The notes: a model not told the origin generated them from the letters alone. A stretch of 64,000 bases of DNA from an uncultured Clostridia bacterium (GCA_944372585.1 CALVZQ010000004.1:62001-126000), one strand, 5' to 3'; shown: positions 16,162 to 25,435, counted from the stretch's first letter. Numbers and translations: made by a program.

Positions 16162-16935
16162 TTAATCAATAAAATTTTTGATTGTTTTCAAAGCATTTTT
16201 CTCAAGTCTGGAAACCTGTGCCTGAGAAATTCCAACTTCTTCGCTGACCTCCATTTGGGTTTTGCCAACATAATATCTCATAAGCAAAATTTCCTTTTCT
16301 CTTTCAGAAAGATTTTTGATTGCATCATTTAATGACAACTTTTCAAGAATGTCATCATCGCAATTTTTGTCATCAGCGATTTGGTCCATGATTCTGATTG
16401 TTTCATTGCCGTCATTATAAATCGGTTCACTCAAAGAAATTGTTTCGCTTATGGCATCAAGTGCAAAAGTCACATCTGAAAGTGGCATTTCAATCATTTG
16501 AGCAATCTGCTCAAGTGTTGGTTCACTGTTGTTTTCTTTGATGTAGTGTTCTTTTGCTTGCAAAGCCTTGTAAGCTGTGTCTCTGATTGAACGGGAAACT
16601 CTGACTGAATTGTTGTCACGAAGATATCTTCTGATTTCTCCAACAATCATTGGAACAGCATAGGTTGAAAATCTGACATTAAGTGTTTCGTCAAAATTGT
16701 CAATAGCCTTCAAAAGTCCAACACACCCAACTTGGAACATATCGTCCGCCTTGTCACAATGGCCAGAAAATCTCTGAACAACCGAAAGGACAAGTCTGAG
16801 ATTTGCAATGACAAATTTGTCCCTTGCAAACTCATCACCTTGCTTGACTTGTTTGAGAAGATCCATGATTTCTTGGTTTTTAAGTTTTGGAAGATTTGAA
16901 GTGTTGACGCCCGAAATGACAACTCTGTTTGACAT
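16162..16935 (-). CDS. sigG: Late forespore sigma factor SigG
   Basis: The 257-residue sigma-70-family protein carries SigG hallmarks: N-terminal KVVISGVNTSNLPKL-like sequence, region 2 (RDKFVIANLRLVLSVVQRF, DDMFQVGCVGLLKAIDNFD, RFSTYAVPMIVGEIRRYLRD), region 3, and region 4 ending SQAQVSRLEKNALKTIK. It directs late forespore genes. The start follows AAGGGGTGAG at good distance. A sigma-F-type promoter lies just upstream. It follows sigE on the same strand with a 132-base gap, as in other spore formers. Confidence 0.97.
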   Translation of the reverse strand: MSNRVVISGVNTSNLPKLKNQEIMDLLKQVKQGDEFARDKFVIANLRLVLSVVQRFSGHCDKADDMFQVGCVGLLKAIDNFDETLNVRFSTYAVPMIVGEIRRYLRDNNSVRVSRSIRDTAYKALQAKEHYIKENNSEPTLEQIAQMIEMPLSDVTFALDAISETISLSEPIYNDGNETIRIMDQIADDKNCDDDILEKLSLNDAIKNLSEREKEILLMRYYVGKTQMEVSEEVGISQAQVSRLEKNALKTIKNFID

Positions 16936-16966
16936 AGCTCACCCCTTGCTTTTTTTGTTATAGAGT

Positions 16967-16995
16967 TATCTTTCCCATGCCAGTCAAAACTATGC
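16967..16995 (-). promoter_or_regulatory. Sigma-F-type promoter of sigG
   Basis: On the minus strand GCATA (16991-16995), a 15-base spacer and GGAAAGATA (16967-16975). These fit the sigma-F pattern GYWTA - 15/16 - GGnnAnHTR in every fixed position. sigG is a known SigF target in Bacillus. Confidence 0.65.
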
Positions 16996-17067
16996 AAACC
17001 AAAACAAAAACCACAAAAATAGTGTCCATTCGTCAAAAATCAACAAAAAATTCAAATCTTCATAAGT

Positions 17068-17796
17068 TTATATTTCGCTAACCTTTTCCAATTTTTTACG
17101 AAGCTTTGAAAGAATTTTCTTTTCAATTCGAGAGATGTAACTTTGACTTATCCCCATCATATCGGCAACTTCTTTTTGTGTTTTCTCTTCATTGCCTGCA
17201 AGCCCAAAGCGAAGATACATAATCATCTGTTCTCGACTGTCAAGGTTGGCTATCACACTCATGAGAATTTGTTTTTCTGCCGAAGTCTCAATGTTTTTGG
17301 AAACACATTCTTCATCAACAGAGATAATGTCCGCCAAAAGCAATTCATTGCCTTCTCCGTCCGATGACAAAGGTTCGTCAAGAGAAATTTCGTTTTTTAT
17401 TCTTGTGTTTTTTCTCAGTTGCATCAAAATTTCATTTTCAATGCAGCGAGAAGCATATGTCGCAAGTTTGATGTTTTTGTCAATGCTGTAGGTCTTGACC
17501 GCCTTGATCAGTCCAATTGCTCCAATGGAAATCAAGTCCTCAAGTTCAATCCCTGAAGTCTCAAATTTTTTGGCAATATAAACCACAAGTCTTAAGTTGT
17601 GTTCAATGAGTTTGTCCCTTGCAGTCAAGTTGCCATTTTTGGTTTCTTCAAGCAAAACCAACTCTTCTTCACTTTCAAGAGGCTGAGGCAGTGCCTTGTT
17701 TCCGCAAATGTAACACATGATATCTTCAGCATGTTTACTGTCTTCCCTGTTAAAAAACTTCCAAAGTAACAATCTCAATTTGATAAGCCAGTTCAT
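17068..17796 (-). CDS. sigE: Early mother-cell sigma factor SigE (pro-form)
   Basis: A 242-residue sigma factor with an amphipathic pro-sequence of about 27-40 residues (MNWLIKLRLLLWKFFNRED...), then the ICGNKALPQPLE segment where processing occurs in SigE proteins. Region 2 follows (DKLIEHNLRLVVYIAKKFE, DLISIGAIGLIKAVKTY), with a SigE-typical region 4 (REQMIMYLRFGL ... ISQSYISRIEKKIL). SpoIIGA, encoded immediately upstream with a 10-base gap, would cleave it. Start 17796 is set by AAGGAGG. Longer in-frame starts overlap spoIIGA and are not needed. Confidence 0.97.
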   Translation of the reverse strand: MNWLIKLRLLLWKFFNREDSKHAEDIMCYICGNKALPQPLESEEELVLLEETKNGNLTARDKLIEHNLRLVVYIAKKFETSGIELEDLISIGAIGLIKAVKTYSIDKNIKLATYASRCIENEILMQLRKNTRIKNEISLDEPLSSDGEGNELLLADIISVDEECVSKNIETSAEKQILMSVIANLDSREQMIMYLRFGLAGNEEKTQKEVADMMGISQSYISRIEKKILSKLRKKLEKVSEI

Positions 17797-17806
17797 ATTT
17801 CCCTCC

Positions 17807-18616
17807 TTAAACGCCCAATGTGGCAAAATTGTTGTGCAGAATAATGTCTGTCCCAAACGCTTTGTCAAAATCTTTCAAAGACAACCCAAGTGTCGCCTTT
17901 TCCACTGTGTTTTCGTTCACTTTCAATTTATCAACTTGAAAAACCAGAATTTTGTTGTCGCTGCCCAATGTGTTGAAATTGATGTAATGGGCAAACCTAA
18001 GCCTTTTAAGTTTTTCTGTTCTCATAAGGATATCTTGCAGGTCAATCTCTTTGAAAATAGATGAAAAAACCTTGTAATTAATCAATGTCACAGGACTTTC
18101 TGTCAACGGGTCAAAGAGCATATTTCCGCTGTCCAAAAAACCATTCCAATGTGTGACTGTTCCGCCAGCTTCAATCTCTACATCAAAACAAAACCCATCA
18201 ATGCTTGCTTTCCGATTAAACTTCTTCATAAGAAATTTGATTATGACAAACACAAAAACAACAATGCCCAACACAATCAAAATTGACTGAATTCCAAACA
18301 AACTCTCAAAGAAATAACACGCACCACCATAGACAAACAATGTGACGAAAAAGCATAGAAAAAGATGAAGAAATTTTTTTAATGTTTTGAACCTAAATGA
18401 AAGGCAAACACTGAGAATTGCGACACCAATTTCCACCAAAAAATAACCAAGCGAAGAAAGATAAAAAATTGGCATCGCCACGGTTAAACAGGCACTTAAG
18501 AATGATGAAAGCAAGAAAAGTCTGCCCTTTTCTTTTGTCAAAAGAGCGGTTGTTTTCAAAACTATCAGATTGATAAAAAGGTTTTCCAAGAGCACGTATT
18601 CAACAACGATTTCCAT
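17807..18616 (-). CDS. spoIIGA: Pro-sigma-E processing aspartyl protease SpoIIGA
   Basis: A protein of 269 residues with five N-terminal membrane helices and a C-terminal aspartyl-protease-like domain holding FLDSGNMLFDP, the catalytic Asp motif of SpoIIGA dimers. It cleaves pro-SigE in response to SpoIIR, which is encoded at 41688-42221. ATG 18616 aligns exactly with Bacillus SpoIIGA (M-x-I-x-x-x-x-x-x-L-x-N); a GTG two codons upstream is also possible. The spoIIGA-sigE order and spacing are the conserved spoIIG operon. Confidence 0.93.
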   Translation of the reverse strand: MEIVVEYVLLENLFINLIVLKTTALLTKEKGRLFLLSSFLSACLTVAMPIFYLSSLGYFLVEIGVAILSVCLSFRFKTLKKFLHLFLCFFVTLFVYGGACYFFESLFGIQSILIVLGIVVFVFVIIKFLMKKFNRKASIDGFCFDVEIEAGGTVTHWNGFLDSGNMLFDPLTESPVTLINYKVFSSIFKEIDLQDILMRTEKLKRLRFAHYINFNTLGSDNKILVFQVDKLKVNENTVEKATLGLSLKDFDKAFGTDIILHNNFATLGV

Positions 18617-18671
18617 CTTCACCTCTTTTCCATTTTATTAAATCGCAAACCCATATTAATAGGAAAAAAAT

Positions 18672-18704
18672 AAAAAAAAGAGAGGTATTTTCTCTCTTTT
18701 TGTC
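18672..18704 (-). terminator. Second of two tandem terminators ahead of spoIIGA
   Basis: AAAAGAGAG/CTCTCTTTT hairpin with a long T run on the minus strand. Confidence 0.8.
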
Positions 18705-18723
18705 AACTGTTATGAAAAGAAAA

Positions 18724-18745
18724 AATAACGCTTTTCAGCGTTATC
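18724..18745 (-). terminator. Terminator of the zinc-ribbon membrane gene
   Basis: A perfect ATAACGCT/AGCGTTAT stem with a four-base loop and TTTTTT on the minus strand, starting at the stop codon. With the hairpin at 18672-18704 it makes a tandem terminator isolating spoIIGA from ftsZ-side transcription. Confidence 0.9.
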
Positions 18746-19364
18746 AATTTTCGTCAATTTTTGACCCACAATTTGGACAGAACTTTGTGCCTTCTTCAAT
18801 TTTCGCATTGCAATTTGAACAATATTTGTCTTTTGCAAGTTTTTCTCCACAGTTGGCACAAAACTTGTTTTTAGCATTGTTTTCAGCCCCACATTTTGCA
18901 CACACAATCTTCTTGGAGTCACGTTTTCCTTTTGTGATTCCAGAAGTTATTGCCTCAGCCATTCCGCCCACTGCATTATTAACCGAAGGTGAAACACTAT
19001 CTGCCATATAGTTCACCGTGTCACCAACAACCGGAGCAATTGAACTTGCACCAAATGACGCAATTTCTCTTGCATGAGCAAAAAAAGTTGCATACACTCC
19101 ATATCCAAACAACCCAACTCCAATAGCAAGTCCGAAACCGCCAACAATAAACATGGTCATTGAAGAACTTGCAGATGTAAACATACCTTGCGGGTCGTCA
19201 AGTGAAGATTTTCCAAATGAAGAGAAACCAATCACCAACATCACAAGACCTGCCACTGCCAAACACGCACCAACAATCATCAAAACAATACCAACTTTTT
19301 TGAGTTTGGATTTTATCTTTTGGTGATTTTCTTCGTTTACATATTTGCCATTCAATTCAGCCAT
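18744..19364 (-). CDS. Membrane protein with double zinc ribbon
   Basis: A 206-residue protein. Two membrane helices come first (about 23-47 and 70-95), followed by a Gly/Ala-rich linker and a C-terminal double zinc ribbon with four CxxC pairs (CAKC, CANC, CSNC, CPNC). I recognise the zinc-ribbon class (DZR-like) but not a named family. It occupies the place between ftsZ and spoIIGA where Bacillus has bpr, and it is separately terminated, so it need not share their roles. AAAGGTAGG lies about nine bases before the ATG. Confidence 0.82.
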   Translation of the reverse strand: MAELNGKYVNEENHQKIKSKLKKVGIVLMIVGACLAVAGLVMLVIGFSSFGKSSLDDPQGMFTSASSSMTMFIVGGFGLAIGVGLFGYGVYATFFAHAREIASFGASSIAPVVGDTVNYMADSVSPSVNNAVGGMAEAITSGITKGKRDSKKIVCAKCGAENNAKNKFCANCGEKLAKDKYCSNCNAKIEEGTKFCPNCGSKIDEN

Positions 19365-19385
19365 AACAATAACCTACCTTTACAA

Positions 19386-19417
19386 CAAAATTGAGAGATT
19401 TTTCCTCTCAATTTTTA
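19386..19417 (-). terminator. Terminator of ftsZ
   Basis: An AAATTGAGAG/CTCTCAATTT stem followed by a T run on the minus strand, overlapping the stop region. Confidence 0.85.
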
Positions 19418-20596
19418 TCTTTTATTTTTGTTTCTGATTTTTTCAATCCAAGGTGGAATTGAAGATATGCTTGGATTCACATCAACACGTGAAGTGTTGT
19501 CATTTGCTTCAACTCTGACATCTTTTTGTGGAGCAGCTTGAGCCTGAGGGTTGTAACCAAATGGATTGAATCCTGCAAATTGATCTTTTGGCTTTTCTTC
19601 AACCTTAGGTTCTTCTTCCTCTTTCTTTTCGTCCTCTTCTCCAGGAGTTTTGAAACCAGTTGCAATGATTGTGATTTCAACTTCATCTCTCATTTCTGGA
19701 TCAATGCTGCTTCCGAAAATAAGGTTGCAACTTGGGTCAATGACTTCTTTAACCATGTTTGCTGCTTCAGTAACTTCACGAAGAGTGATGTCGCTTCCAC
19801 CCTTGATGTTAAGAACAACACCTGTTGCCCCTTCAATTGTGGTTTCAATAAGTGGAGATGCAACCGCTTGACGAACAGCCTCCAAAGTTTTGTTTTCGCC
19901 TTTTCCATGACCAATTCCCATGTGAGCAAGGCCACGGTTTTTCATGATTGTTTCGATGTCAGCAAAGTCAAGGTTGATCATTCCTGGGAAGACAATCAAA
20001 TCTGAAATCCCTTGAATACCTTGTCTAAGCACATCGTCAGCATATCTGAATGCTTCAACCAATGTTGTTTTTTCTGGCAAAATGGTGAGCAATCTTTCAT
20101 TTGGAATGATGACAATTGTGTCAACATATTTTCTGAGTTCTGCAATGCCCTTCTCAGCATTTTCCATTCTCTTTGGATTTTCAAATTGGAAAGGTTTTGT
20201 GACAATTCCAACAGTCAAGATGCCGAGTTCTTTTGCAATTTGTGCAATAACTGGAGCAGCACCAGTTCCTGTTCCACCACCCATACCAGCAGTGATGAAC
20301 ACAAGGTCTGTTCCTTTCAAAATTTCTGTGATTGATGACTTGCTTTCTTCAGCAGCTTTTCTTCCGATTTCTGGGATTGCACCAGCACCACGACCACCAG
20401 TCAATCTTTCACCAATCTGAAGTCTTTTGTCTGCTTTTGAAATCAAAAGTGCTTGTTTATCAGTGTTGATTGCAACAAATTCAGCAGAAGAAACATTTGC
20501 TTCAATCATACGGTTAACGGCATTATTTCCGCCACCGCCAACGCCAAGAACCTTGATTTTTACGACAGATGTTGAGTTGTTAGAATTGTTTTCCAT
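19415..20596 (-). CDS. ftsZ: Cell division GTPase FtsZ
   Basis: The 393-residue tubulin homologue assembles the Z ring. It has [13 protein letters not shown] (18-30), the tubulin signature GGGTGTG (106-112) and the T7-loop region [12 protein letters not shown] Glu-rich linker then leads to the C-terminal peptide [15 protein letters not shown], which matches the conserved hydrophobic-basic FtsZ tail that binds FtsA, SepF and others. AAGGAG precedes the ATG. It follows ftsA with a 95-base gap that contains its own promoter. Confidence 0.98.
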   Translation of the reverse strand: MENNSNNSTSVVKIKVLGVGGGGNNAVNRMIEANVSSAEFVAINTDKQALLISKADKRLQIGERLTGGRGAGAIPEIGRKAAEESKSSITEILKGTDLVFITAGMGGGTGTGAAPVIAQIAKELGILTVGIVTKPFQFENPKRMENAEKGIAELRKYVDTIVIIPNERLLTILPEKTTLVEAFRYADDVLRQGIQGISDLIVFPGMINLDFADIETIMKNRGLAHMGIGHGKGENKTLEAVRQAVASPLIETTIEGATGVVLNIKGGSDITLREVTEAANMVKEVIDPSCNLIFGSSIDPEMRDEVEITIIATGFKTPGEEDEKKEEEEPKVEEKPKDQFAGFNPFGYNPQAQAAPQKDVRVEANDNTSRVDVNPSISSIPPWIEKIRNKNKR

Positions 20597-20621
20597 AAGA
20601 ATATCTCCTTAATATATAAAT

Positions 20622-20650
20622 ATTTTACAGCAAAAACTAGTTTTTTGCAA
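20622..20650 (-). promoter_or_regulatory. ftsZ promoter with palindromic spacer
   Basis: On the minus strand TTGCAA (20645-20650), 17 bases, TAAAAT (20622-20627). The spacer holds a perfect 14-bp palindrome AAAAACTAGTTTTT (20632-20645), a possible operator. Confidence 0.65.
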
Positions 20651-20691
20651 GAATTTTTATGTATTTTCGACCTTAATAAAGTGGTATTTTA

Positions 20692-21813
20692 TCAATTTTC
20701 CTCGATAGCCTCATTGAGAAGTCCCAACATGCTCGCATATTCTGGCTTATCCATGGCCGGAATTGGTGGCAAACCATAGGATATGTTTCTTCCAATGCAC
20801 TTTGCAAAGAAATCTTTTCCGCCCTTGATTTTGCTTACACCAGCACCACAAAGATAGATTGGATAATATGGCACATATTCCTTTGCAAACAAACGAATGC
20901 ACTCATTCACTGTTTTTGCAATCAGTTCCAAACGATAGCAGACAACTTCATTTGCGAAGTTCAATGGAATTTTTGTCACCCTTCCACCCAATGTCACAAG
21001 TTCATAGAAATCACTGTCATTGCCTTTCAAAGAAAGGACTATTTCTTTTTTCAAGTTCCTAGCGTCATTGTATGAAATTCCACACGCTTCACTCAAATCA
21101 CTTGTGATGTAAGAGCCACCCATTGAAAATGAAGTCAAGTTTGAAAGTCCATCACCTTTGACAAATGCCACACTTGTCGATCTTGCTCCAACATCAATGA
21201 CAATGCAAGTTCTTTCTCTTTCTTCTTTTTCCAAAATCAACATTGCTTCACAGAGTGGTTCGCTTAGATATTCCACTTGCTCAATACCAATTCTAGCCCA
21301 AATTTTGTTGAAAGTTTGAATGAAAGATGTTTGTGCCAAGATGATTGAAAGTTCTGCAGAAATTTTTCCTGCCTTAAGTTTCAAAGGCTCGTTTGTTCTG
21401 CGATTGTCGTCCAAAGTGAAATAGATTGGATTGACAGAAAGAATTTCCATTCCTTCAACATCAATTTTTTCAGAAGCATTTGCAGAAAGTTGTTCAATGT
21501 CACTTTGTCTTACTGCTCTTTTAAACTTGAAAATGATTTGTTCTTTTGCTGAAGTAACCTTTGAAAATTCAGCAGGAACACCAACATAAATTTTTTCAAT
21601 TTTTTTCTTGTAAACAGACTGAATTTGAGCAAAAAGGGTTTTGATTGCATCTTCCAGAAGAGATTTTTCAATAAATTCTCCCTCAAAGAAGCCAGCATAT
21701 TCAACAGTAGCCTTTGCTTTGATGTTGAAAATACCGTTAACTCCCCTTTGTGCAACAATGCACGACAGTTTTGATGACCCTATTTCAACAACGGTTACAC
21801 ACTCTTTTGCCAT
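20692..21813 (-). CDS. ftsA: Divergent FtsA-like actin-family division protein
   Basis: A 373-residue actin-fold protein directly upstream of ftsZ, with the FtsA order: phosphate-1 VVEIGSSKL (note Glu where most have Asp), an SHS2-like region (IEKIYVGVPAEF), phosphate-2 CIVIDVGARSTSVAFV and adenosine motif YLCGAGVSKIKG. FtsA normally tethers FtsZ to the membrane by a C-terminal amphipathic helix after a linker. Here the protein stops soon after MLGLLNEAIEEN, with no such helix visible, and is about 40 residues shorter than usual. GAGGGGC precedes ATG 21813. Confidence 0.88.
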   Translation of the reverse strand: MAKECVTVVEIGSSKLSCIVAQRGVNGIFNIKAKATVEYAGFFEGEFIEKSLLEDAIKTLFAQIQSVYKKKIEKIYVGVPAEFSKVTSAKEQIIFKFKRAVRQSDIEQLSANASEKIDVEGMEILSVNPIYFTLDDNRRTNEPLKLKAGKISAELSIILAQTSFIQTFNKIWARIGIEQVEYLSEPLCEAMLILEKEERERTCIVIDVGARSTSVAFVKGDGLSNLTSFSMGGSYITSDLSEACGISYNDARNLKKEIVLSLKGNDSDFYELVTLGGRVTKIPLNFANEVVCYRLELIAKTVNECIRLFAKEYVPYYPIYLCGAGVSKIKGGKDFFAKCIGRNISYGLPPIPAMDKPEYASMLGLLNEAIEEN

Positions 21814-21924
21814 AAGCCCCTCATTATTTAAGAATAGTTTATACATTTTTAGACAAAATGTCAATTAAAAAATGATTTTATTCATAAAAATTAGTTTTTT
21901 TTATAATTATACATTTTTGTGCAA

Positions 21925-21954
21925 AATAAAAACACTTGAAATTCAAGTGCTTTC
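21925..21954 (-). terminator. Terminator of the DUF2207 gene
   Basis: A GCACTTGAA/TTCAAGTGT stem (one G-U pair) followed by TTTTATTTTG on the minus strand. Confidence 0.75.
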
Positions 21955-21976
21955 ATTAATCATTTAAAACAAAGAT

Positions 21977-23920
21977 CTAGCGACCGTGTGAGCCACCGCC
22001 TCCTCCGCCTCCGCCAAAGGATCCGCCACGACCACCGCCGAAGCCACCTCCACCAAAGCCACCGCTTCTGCCACTGCTTGCATAAACACTTCTTGAAACG
22101 GTTCTCATAGAGTGACTGAGCACAATGCCAAATGCAACGGCGGAATTGTTTCCAAGATATTCAGGTTTTTCCACTCTCAAATCTTCAAATTTGCTTTCCA
22201 TCTTCTTTGTTATACCAAAAACATAGCAGAAAGGAAGGATGTCATAATAATAATTTGGATTTTCTTCCACAAGCATCTCCAAACGATTAAGTTCTGCTGT
22301 GACAAGGAAATTCTTGAAACCAAGAATTTTCCCCAAATCTTTCATCTCTTGGTCGGAATATGCTTTAAGCAAAAAGACAGCAAGATTTCCAATCAGAAAA
22401 ATGGCAATAGTGATATAAAGCAACCCGTAGACATCATAAATGCATGTCAGCATACTTGCAAGAGCATAAAGTGGTGCGCCACCAAAAAGCAGACACCAGA
22501 AAACCTTGAAAACAACCGGCCCATCAAGATAAAGGAAGACCAATATTCCAACTATTGGGAAAACAGCCACAAAAAATGTCATTGGCATGGAATATCCCAA
22601 CACCAAATTCCAAAGCATAAACAACACAAAAGGAAGTGCAGAAATCACATTTATTGCCGTTCTGAAAGGATAAAGTTTTTTCTTCTTTTCCTTTTCAATT
22701 CCATAAAGTTTTCTTACCGAACTTTTCATGCTTGCGCTTGCAGAATAACTATCTGTAAATGTCACAGAATCTCCACTTGCGAACAAACTGTCAAAGTATT
22801 CTTTTTCATATTTCTTTGAATCAACCAAAGGACTGTCTGCTTCAGCTTCAGGCAAATCTTTCAATTTTGTCAATGTGATGACTTCGTCTTCATTTTTGAT
22901 TGAAACATAACCTTTGCCCACCCAATAAATCACAAGGGAAGCAAAATCATTTGATTTGATTTTTCCGCGATATGCTCTTGCCACATCTAAAGGAGAATAA
23001 TCCTTTGGTGCATAAAACTCCACTGTCTCAACAACTTTTTGCTTTCTCCTGTTGATTATAACAACGATCACCACAGCAACAACAGCGAGAATTGAAGAAG
23101 CAAGAACAATCCAATATAATACATTTGGAGAATATGATGTGTTGAAATAATCTTCAGGCAAAATCAACTGCATTGTAAGCCCAGTGTATGTCCCAAGATC
23201 ATTCAAACTGCAAGAGATGGTTTGTTTGCCTTCAGTCTCGGAGATTTCAAAATTGACCGCCTCAAAGCCCAATCCTTGAAAATTGTTTGTTCTGAAAGAT
23301 AAAACATCTTCAATGCTTTGACCTTCAGTCAAAAAGGTTTTAGGCAAAGTGATTTGTGCAGAAAAACTTTCAACAGGGCTGGCAAAACCATAGTCCATCA
23401 AATCGAATGTGACATCATCAAATGCTCCAATGAAATCTTCTCCCATGTCATAGAGATATCTGATTTCATAGGTGTGAGTTCCAACTTTGTAATCGCCGTC
23501 AGCCCCAGTGTTGATGTAATAATATTCATCATCTTCTTCAACGAAATTAAATTCTTCCTCGCCGTCCATTGTGACACTGACAAGATCCAAATCATTGATT
23601 GTTGTCGTCACATATTCCTTACCCTGATAGATTCTTGTGATTTTGTTGATTTTTGAAATGTTTCTTGAAAGACCAACATTGATTCCCGGATTTTTGTATG
23701 TGACAGTAATTCTTTCTGTTATGTCCAAGACCTTTTCTTCTGAAATATCAATCGTCTTTTCAACTGAGTTATACACAACATTGGTGTCTTTAATGTTTGC
23801 CACTGAAACATTGCTTGCATTGACATTTCCAACAGAAAACAGAGTTGGAGCGAAAAACAAGACTGCAAGCAGAATTGCAATCATAAAAGTTTTAAGTGAT
23901 TTTTTAAAAAAAATAGTCAT
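21977..23920 (-). CDS. DUF2207-family membrane protein with Gly-rich tail
   Basis: A 647-residue protein with a signal peptide (about 1-35), an extracytoplasmic beta-rich DUF2207 domain (YEIRYLYDMGEDFIGAFDDVTFDL region), a membrane helix near 275-297, and a cytoplasmic region. Four or five further membrane helices follow. It ends in a Gly/Arg/Ser-rich tail starting GRSGGFGGGG, which is typical of this family. The function is unknown. ATG 23920 is favoured by AAGGAAG spacing. It is separated from serS by a terminator and from ftsA by another. Confidence 0.88.
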   Translation of the reverse strand: MTIFFKKSLKTFMIAILLAVLFFAPTLFSVGNVNASNVSVANIKDTNVVYNSVEKTIDISEEKVLDITERITVTYKNPGINVGLSRNISKINKITRIYQGKEYVTTTINDLDLVSVTMDGEEEFNFVEEDDEYYYINTGADGDYKVGTHTYEIRYLYDMGEDFIGAFDDVTFDLMDYGFASPVESFSAQITLPKTFLTEGQSIEDVLSFRTNNFQGLGFEAVNFEISETEGKQTISCSLNDLGTYTGLTMQLILPEDYFNTSYSPNVLYWIVLASSILAVVAVVIVVIINRRKQKVVETVEFYAPKDYSPLDVARAYRGKIKSNDFASLVIYWVGKGYVSIKNEDEVITLTKLKDLPEAEADSPLVDSKKYEKEYFDSLFASGDSVTFTDSYSASASMKSSVRKLYGIEKEKKKKLYPFRTAINVISALPFVLFMLWNLVLGYSMPMTFFVAVFPIVGILVFLYLDGPVVFKVFWCLLFGGAPLYALASMLTCIYDVYGLLYITIAIFLIGNLAVFLLKAYSDQEMKDLGKILGFKNFLVTAELNRLEMLVEENPNYYYDILPFCYVFGITKKMESKFEDLRVEKPEYLGNNSAVAFGIVLSHSMRTVSRSVYASSGRSGGFGGGGFGGGRGGSFGGGGGGGGSHGR

Positions 23921-23983
23921 CGGCAAACTTCCTTTTTGTCATTATAACAAATATTTATTAAATCAAAAAACATTTATAACAAC

Positions 23984-24011
23984 AAAAAAGCAAAGATTTT
24001 GTCTTTGCTTA
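23984..24011 (-). terminator. Terminator of serS
   Basis: An AAGCAAAGA/TCTTTGCTT stem with a five-base loop and TTTTTTG on the minus strand. Confidence 0.88.
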
Positions 24012-24017
24012 TCGTTT

Positions 24018-25301
24018 TTATTTCTTTGGCATGATTTTTTCTTGTCCACCCATGTATTTTCTGAGCGCAACAGGAATTGTGATTGAACCATCAGCATTTT
24101 GACATTGTTCAATGAGAGCAACAAAAACTCTGCTTGTCGCAAGTCCAGAACCATTAAGTGTGCAAACATATTCGGTTTTTCCAGTTTTTGCATCACGATA
24201 TTTGGTGTTGTTTCTTCTTGCTTGATAGTCATTTGCTGTGCTTACAGAACTTACTTCCTTATAAATCTGCATACTTGGAATCCAAATTTCAATGTCATAA
24301 GTCCTTGCCATACTGTCAGAGCAATCTCCAGCCGCCAACTTTTCAAGTCTGAAGTGAAGTCCAAGCCCTTCAACAAGTTTGCAAGCCTTTTCAACCAATT
24401 CTTCAAAAGCCTGTTTGTTTTGTGCAGGTGTGCAATATTGCACCATTTCCACTTTGTTGAACTGATGTCCCCTTATCATTCCACGTTCTTCTGCACGATA
24501 AGAACCGGCTTCTCTTCTGTAGCAAGGTGTATATGCAAAATATTTCTTTGGCAATTCGTTTTCAGCAAAAATTTCTCCTGCGTGCATATTGACAAGAGCA
24601 GTTTCAGCGGTTGGCAAAATAAATTTGCTGTCTTGTCCTTTTTTGTCGATCCAATAAACTTCGTCTTCAAATTTTGGGAATTGTCCAGCACCAAGACCAC
24701 ATGCATAACCCAGCATATGTGGAGGCAAAATGAATTGATAGCCATCATTCAAGTGGTTTTCAATGAAATAATTCAAAAGTGCCCACTCCAGTCTTGCACC
24801 TTCGCCCTTATATATCCACGCACCATTTCCAGCAAGTTTTGTTCCTCTTTCATAATCAATCAAGTCCAAATCTTTGCAAAGTTCGATATGATTTTTTGGT
24901 GTGAAATCAAATTTTGGTTGTTCCCCAAAAACCTTGATTGGTTTGTTGTTTTCCTTTCCACCAGCAAGCAAATCATCATCTGGAAGATTTGGAAGACACA
25001 TAAGAAGATAGTTCAATCTGTCAGAAATTTCTCCAAGTTCCTTGTCAAGAACAGCGATTTCTTCTCCAAGAGCCTTCATCTCGGCAATGATTGGTGCAAC
25101 ATCTTTGCCCTGCTTTTTCAAAACTGGCACTTGTCCACTGACTGTGTTTCTTTCTGCTTTCTTTTCGTCAACTTTTTGTTGTGTTGCACGACGCTTCTTG
25201 TCAAGTTCCAAGATTTCTGTCAAATCAATGTCTTTTTCTCTTTTCTTATATCTCTCCACCAATTCTTGTGGATTTTTTCTTATCAAATCAATATTAATCA
25301 T
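24018..25301 (-). CDS. serS: Seryl-tRNA synthetase
   Basis: A 427-residue class II synthetase. It has the N-terminal coiled-coil arm that grips tRNA-Ser (about 25-110), the TAETALVNMHAGEI segment, motif 2 YRREAGSYRAEERGMIRGHQF and motif 3 NGSGLATSRVFVALIE. It charges tRNA-Ser with serine. AAGGAGAAGG precedes the ATG. A T-box leader upstream senses uncharged tRNA-Ser. The gene sits inside the division cluster between ftsQ and ftsA but has its own promoter and terminator. Confidence 0.98.
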   Translation of the reverse strand: MINIDLIRKNPQELVERYKKREKDIDLTEILELDKKRRATQQKVDEKKAERNTVSGQVPVLKKQGKDVAPIIAEMKALGEEIAVLDKELGEISDRLNYLLMCLPNLPDDDLLAGGKENNKPIKVFGEQPKFDFTPKNHIELCKDLDLIDYERGTKLAGNGAWIYKGEGARLEWALLNYFIENHLNDGYQFILPPHMLGYACGLGAGQFPKFEDEVYWIDKKGQDSKFILPTAETALVNMHAGEIFAENELPKKYFAYTPCYRREAGSYRAEERGMIRGHQFNKVEMVQYCTPAQNKQAFEELVEKACKLVEGLGLHFRLEKLAAGDCSDSMARTYDIEIWIPSMQIYKEVSSVSTANDYQARRNNTKYRDAKTGKTEYVCTLNGSGLATSRVFVALIEQCQNADGSITIPVALRKYMGGQEKIMPKK

Positions 25302-25435
25302 TTTTCCTTCTCCTTTTTGTCACAATGTGACTTTTTATTTGCTTTCAATTTGTGATTTTCAAATGTTACATCAAAAGATTATCCCTTTACGGGAAATATT
25401 GACTTTTTTACAGTTTTTATCAGCAAAAATAAACA

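Noticed and set aside
21977..22080. Gly-codon-rich tract at the end of the DUF2207 gene, considered as a tandem repeat or foreign DNA because of its higher G+C.
   Set aside because: It encodes the Gly-rich tail typical of this family, so the composition is explained by the protein.
22112..22819. A 235-codon plus-strand frame inside the DUF2207 gene.
   Set aside because: Shadow of the minus-strand gene; composition is unlike real proteins here and no start signals exist.
24099..25355. A 418-codon open frame on the plus strand across serS.
   Set aside because: It is antisense to the clearly real serS, its translation is Phe/Cys/His-rich low-quality sequence, and it has no ribosome binding site.
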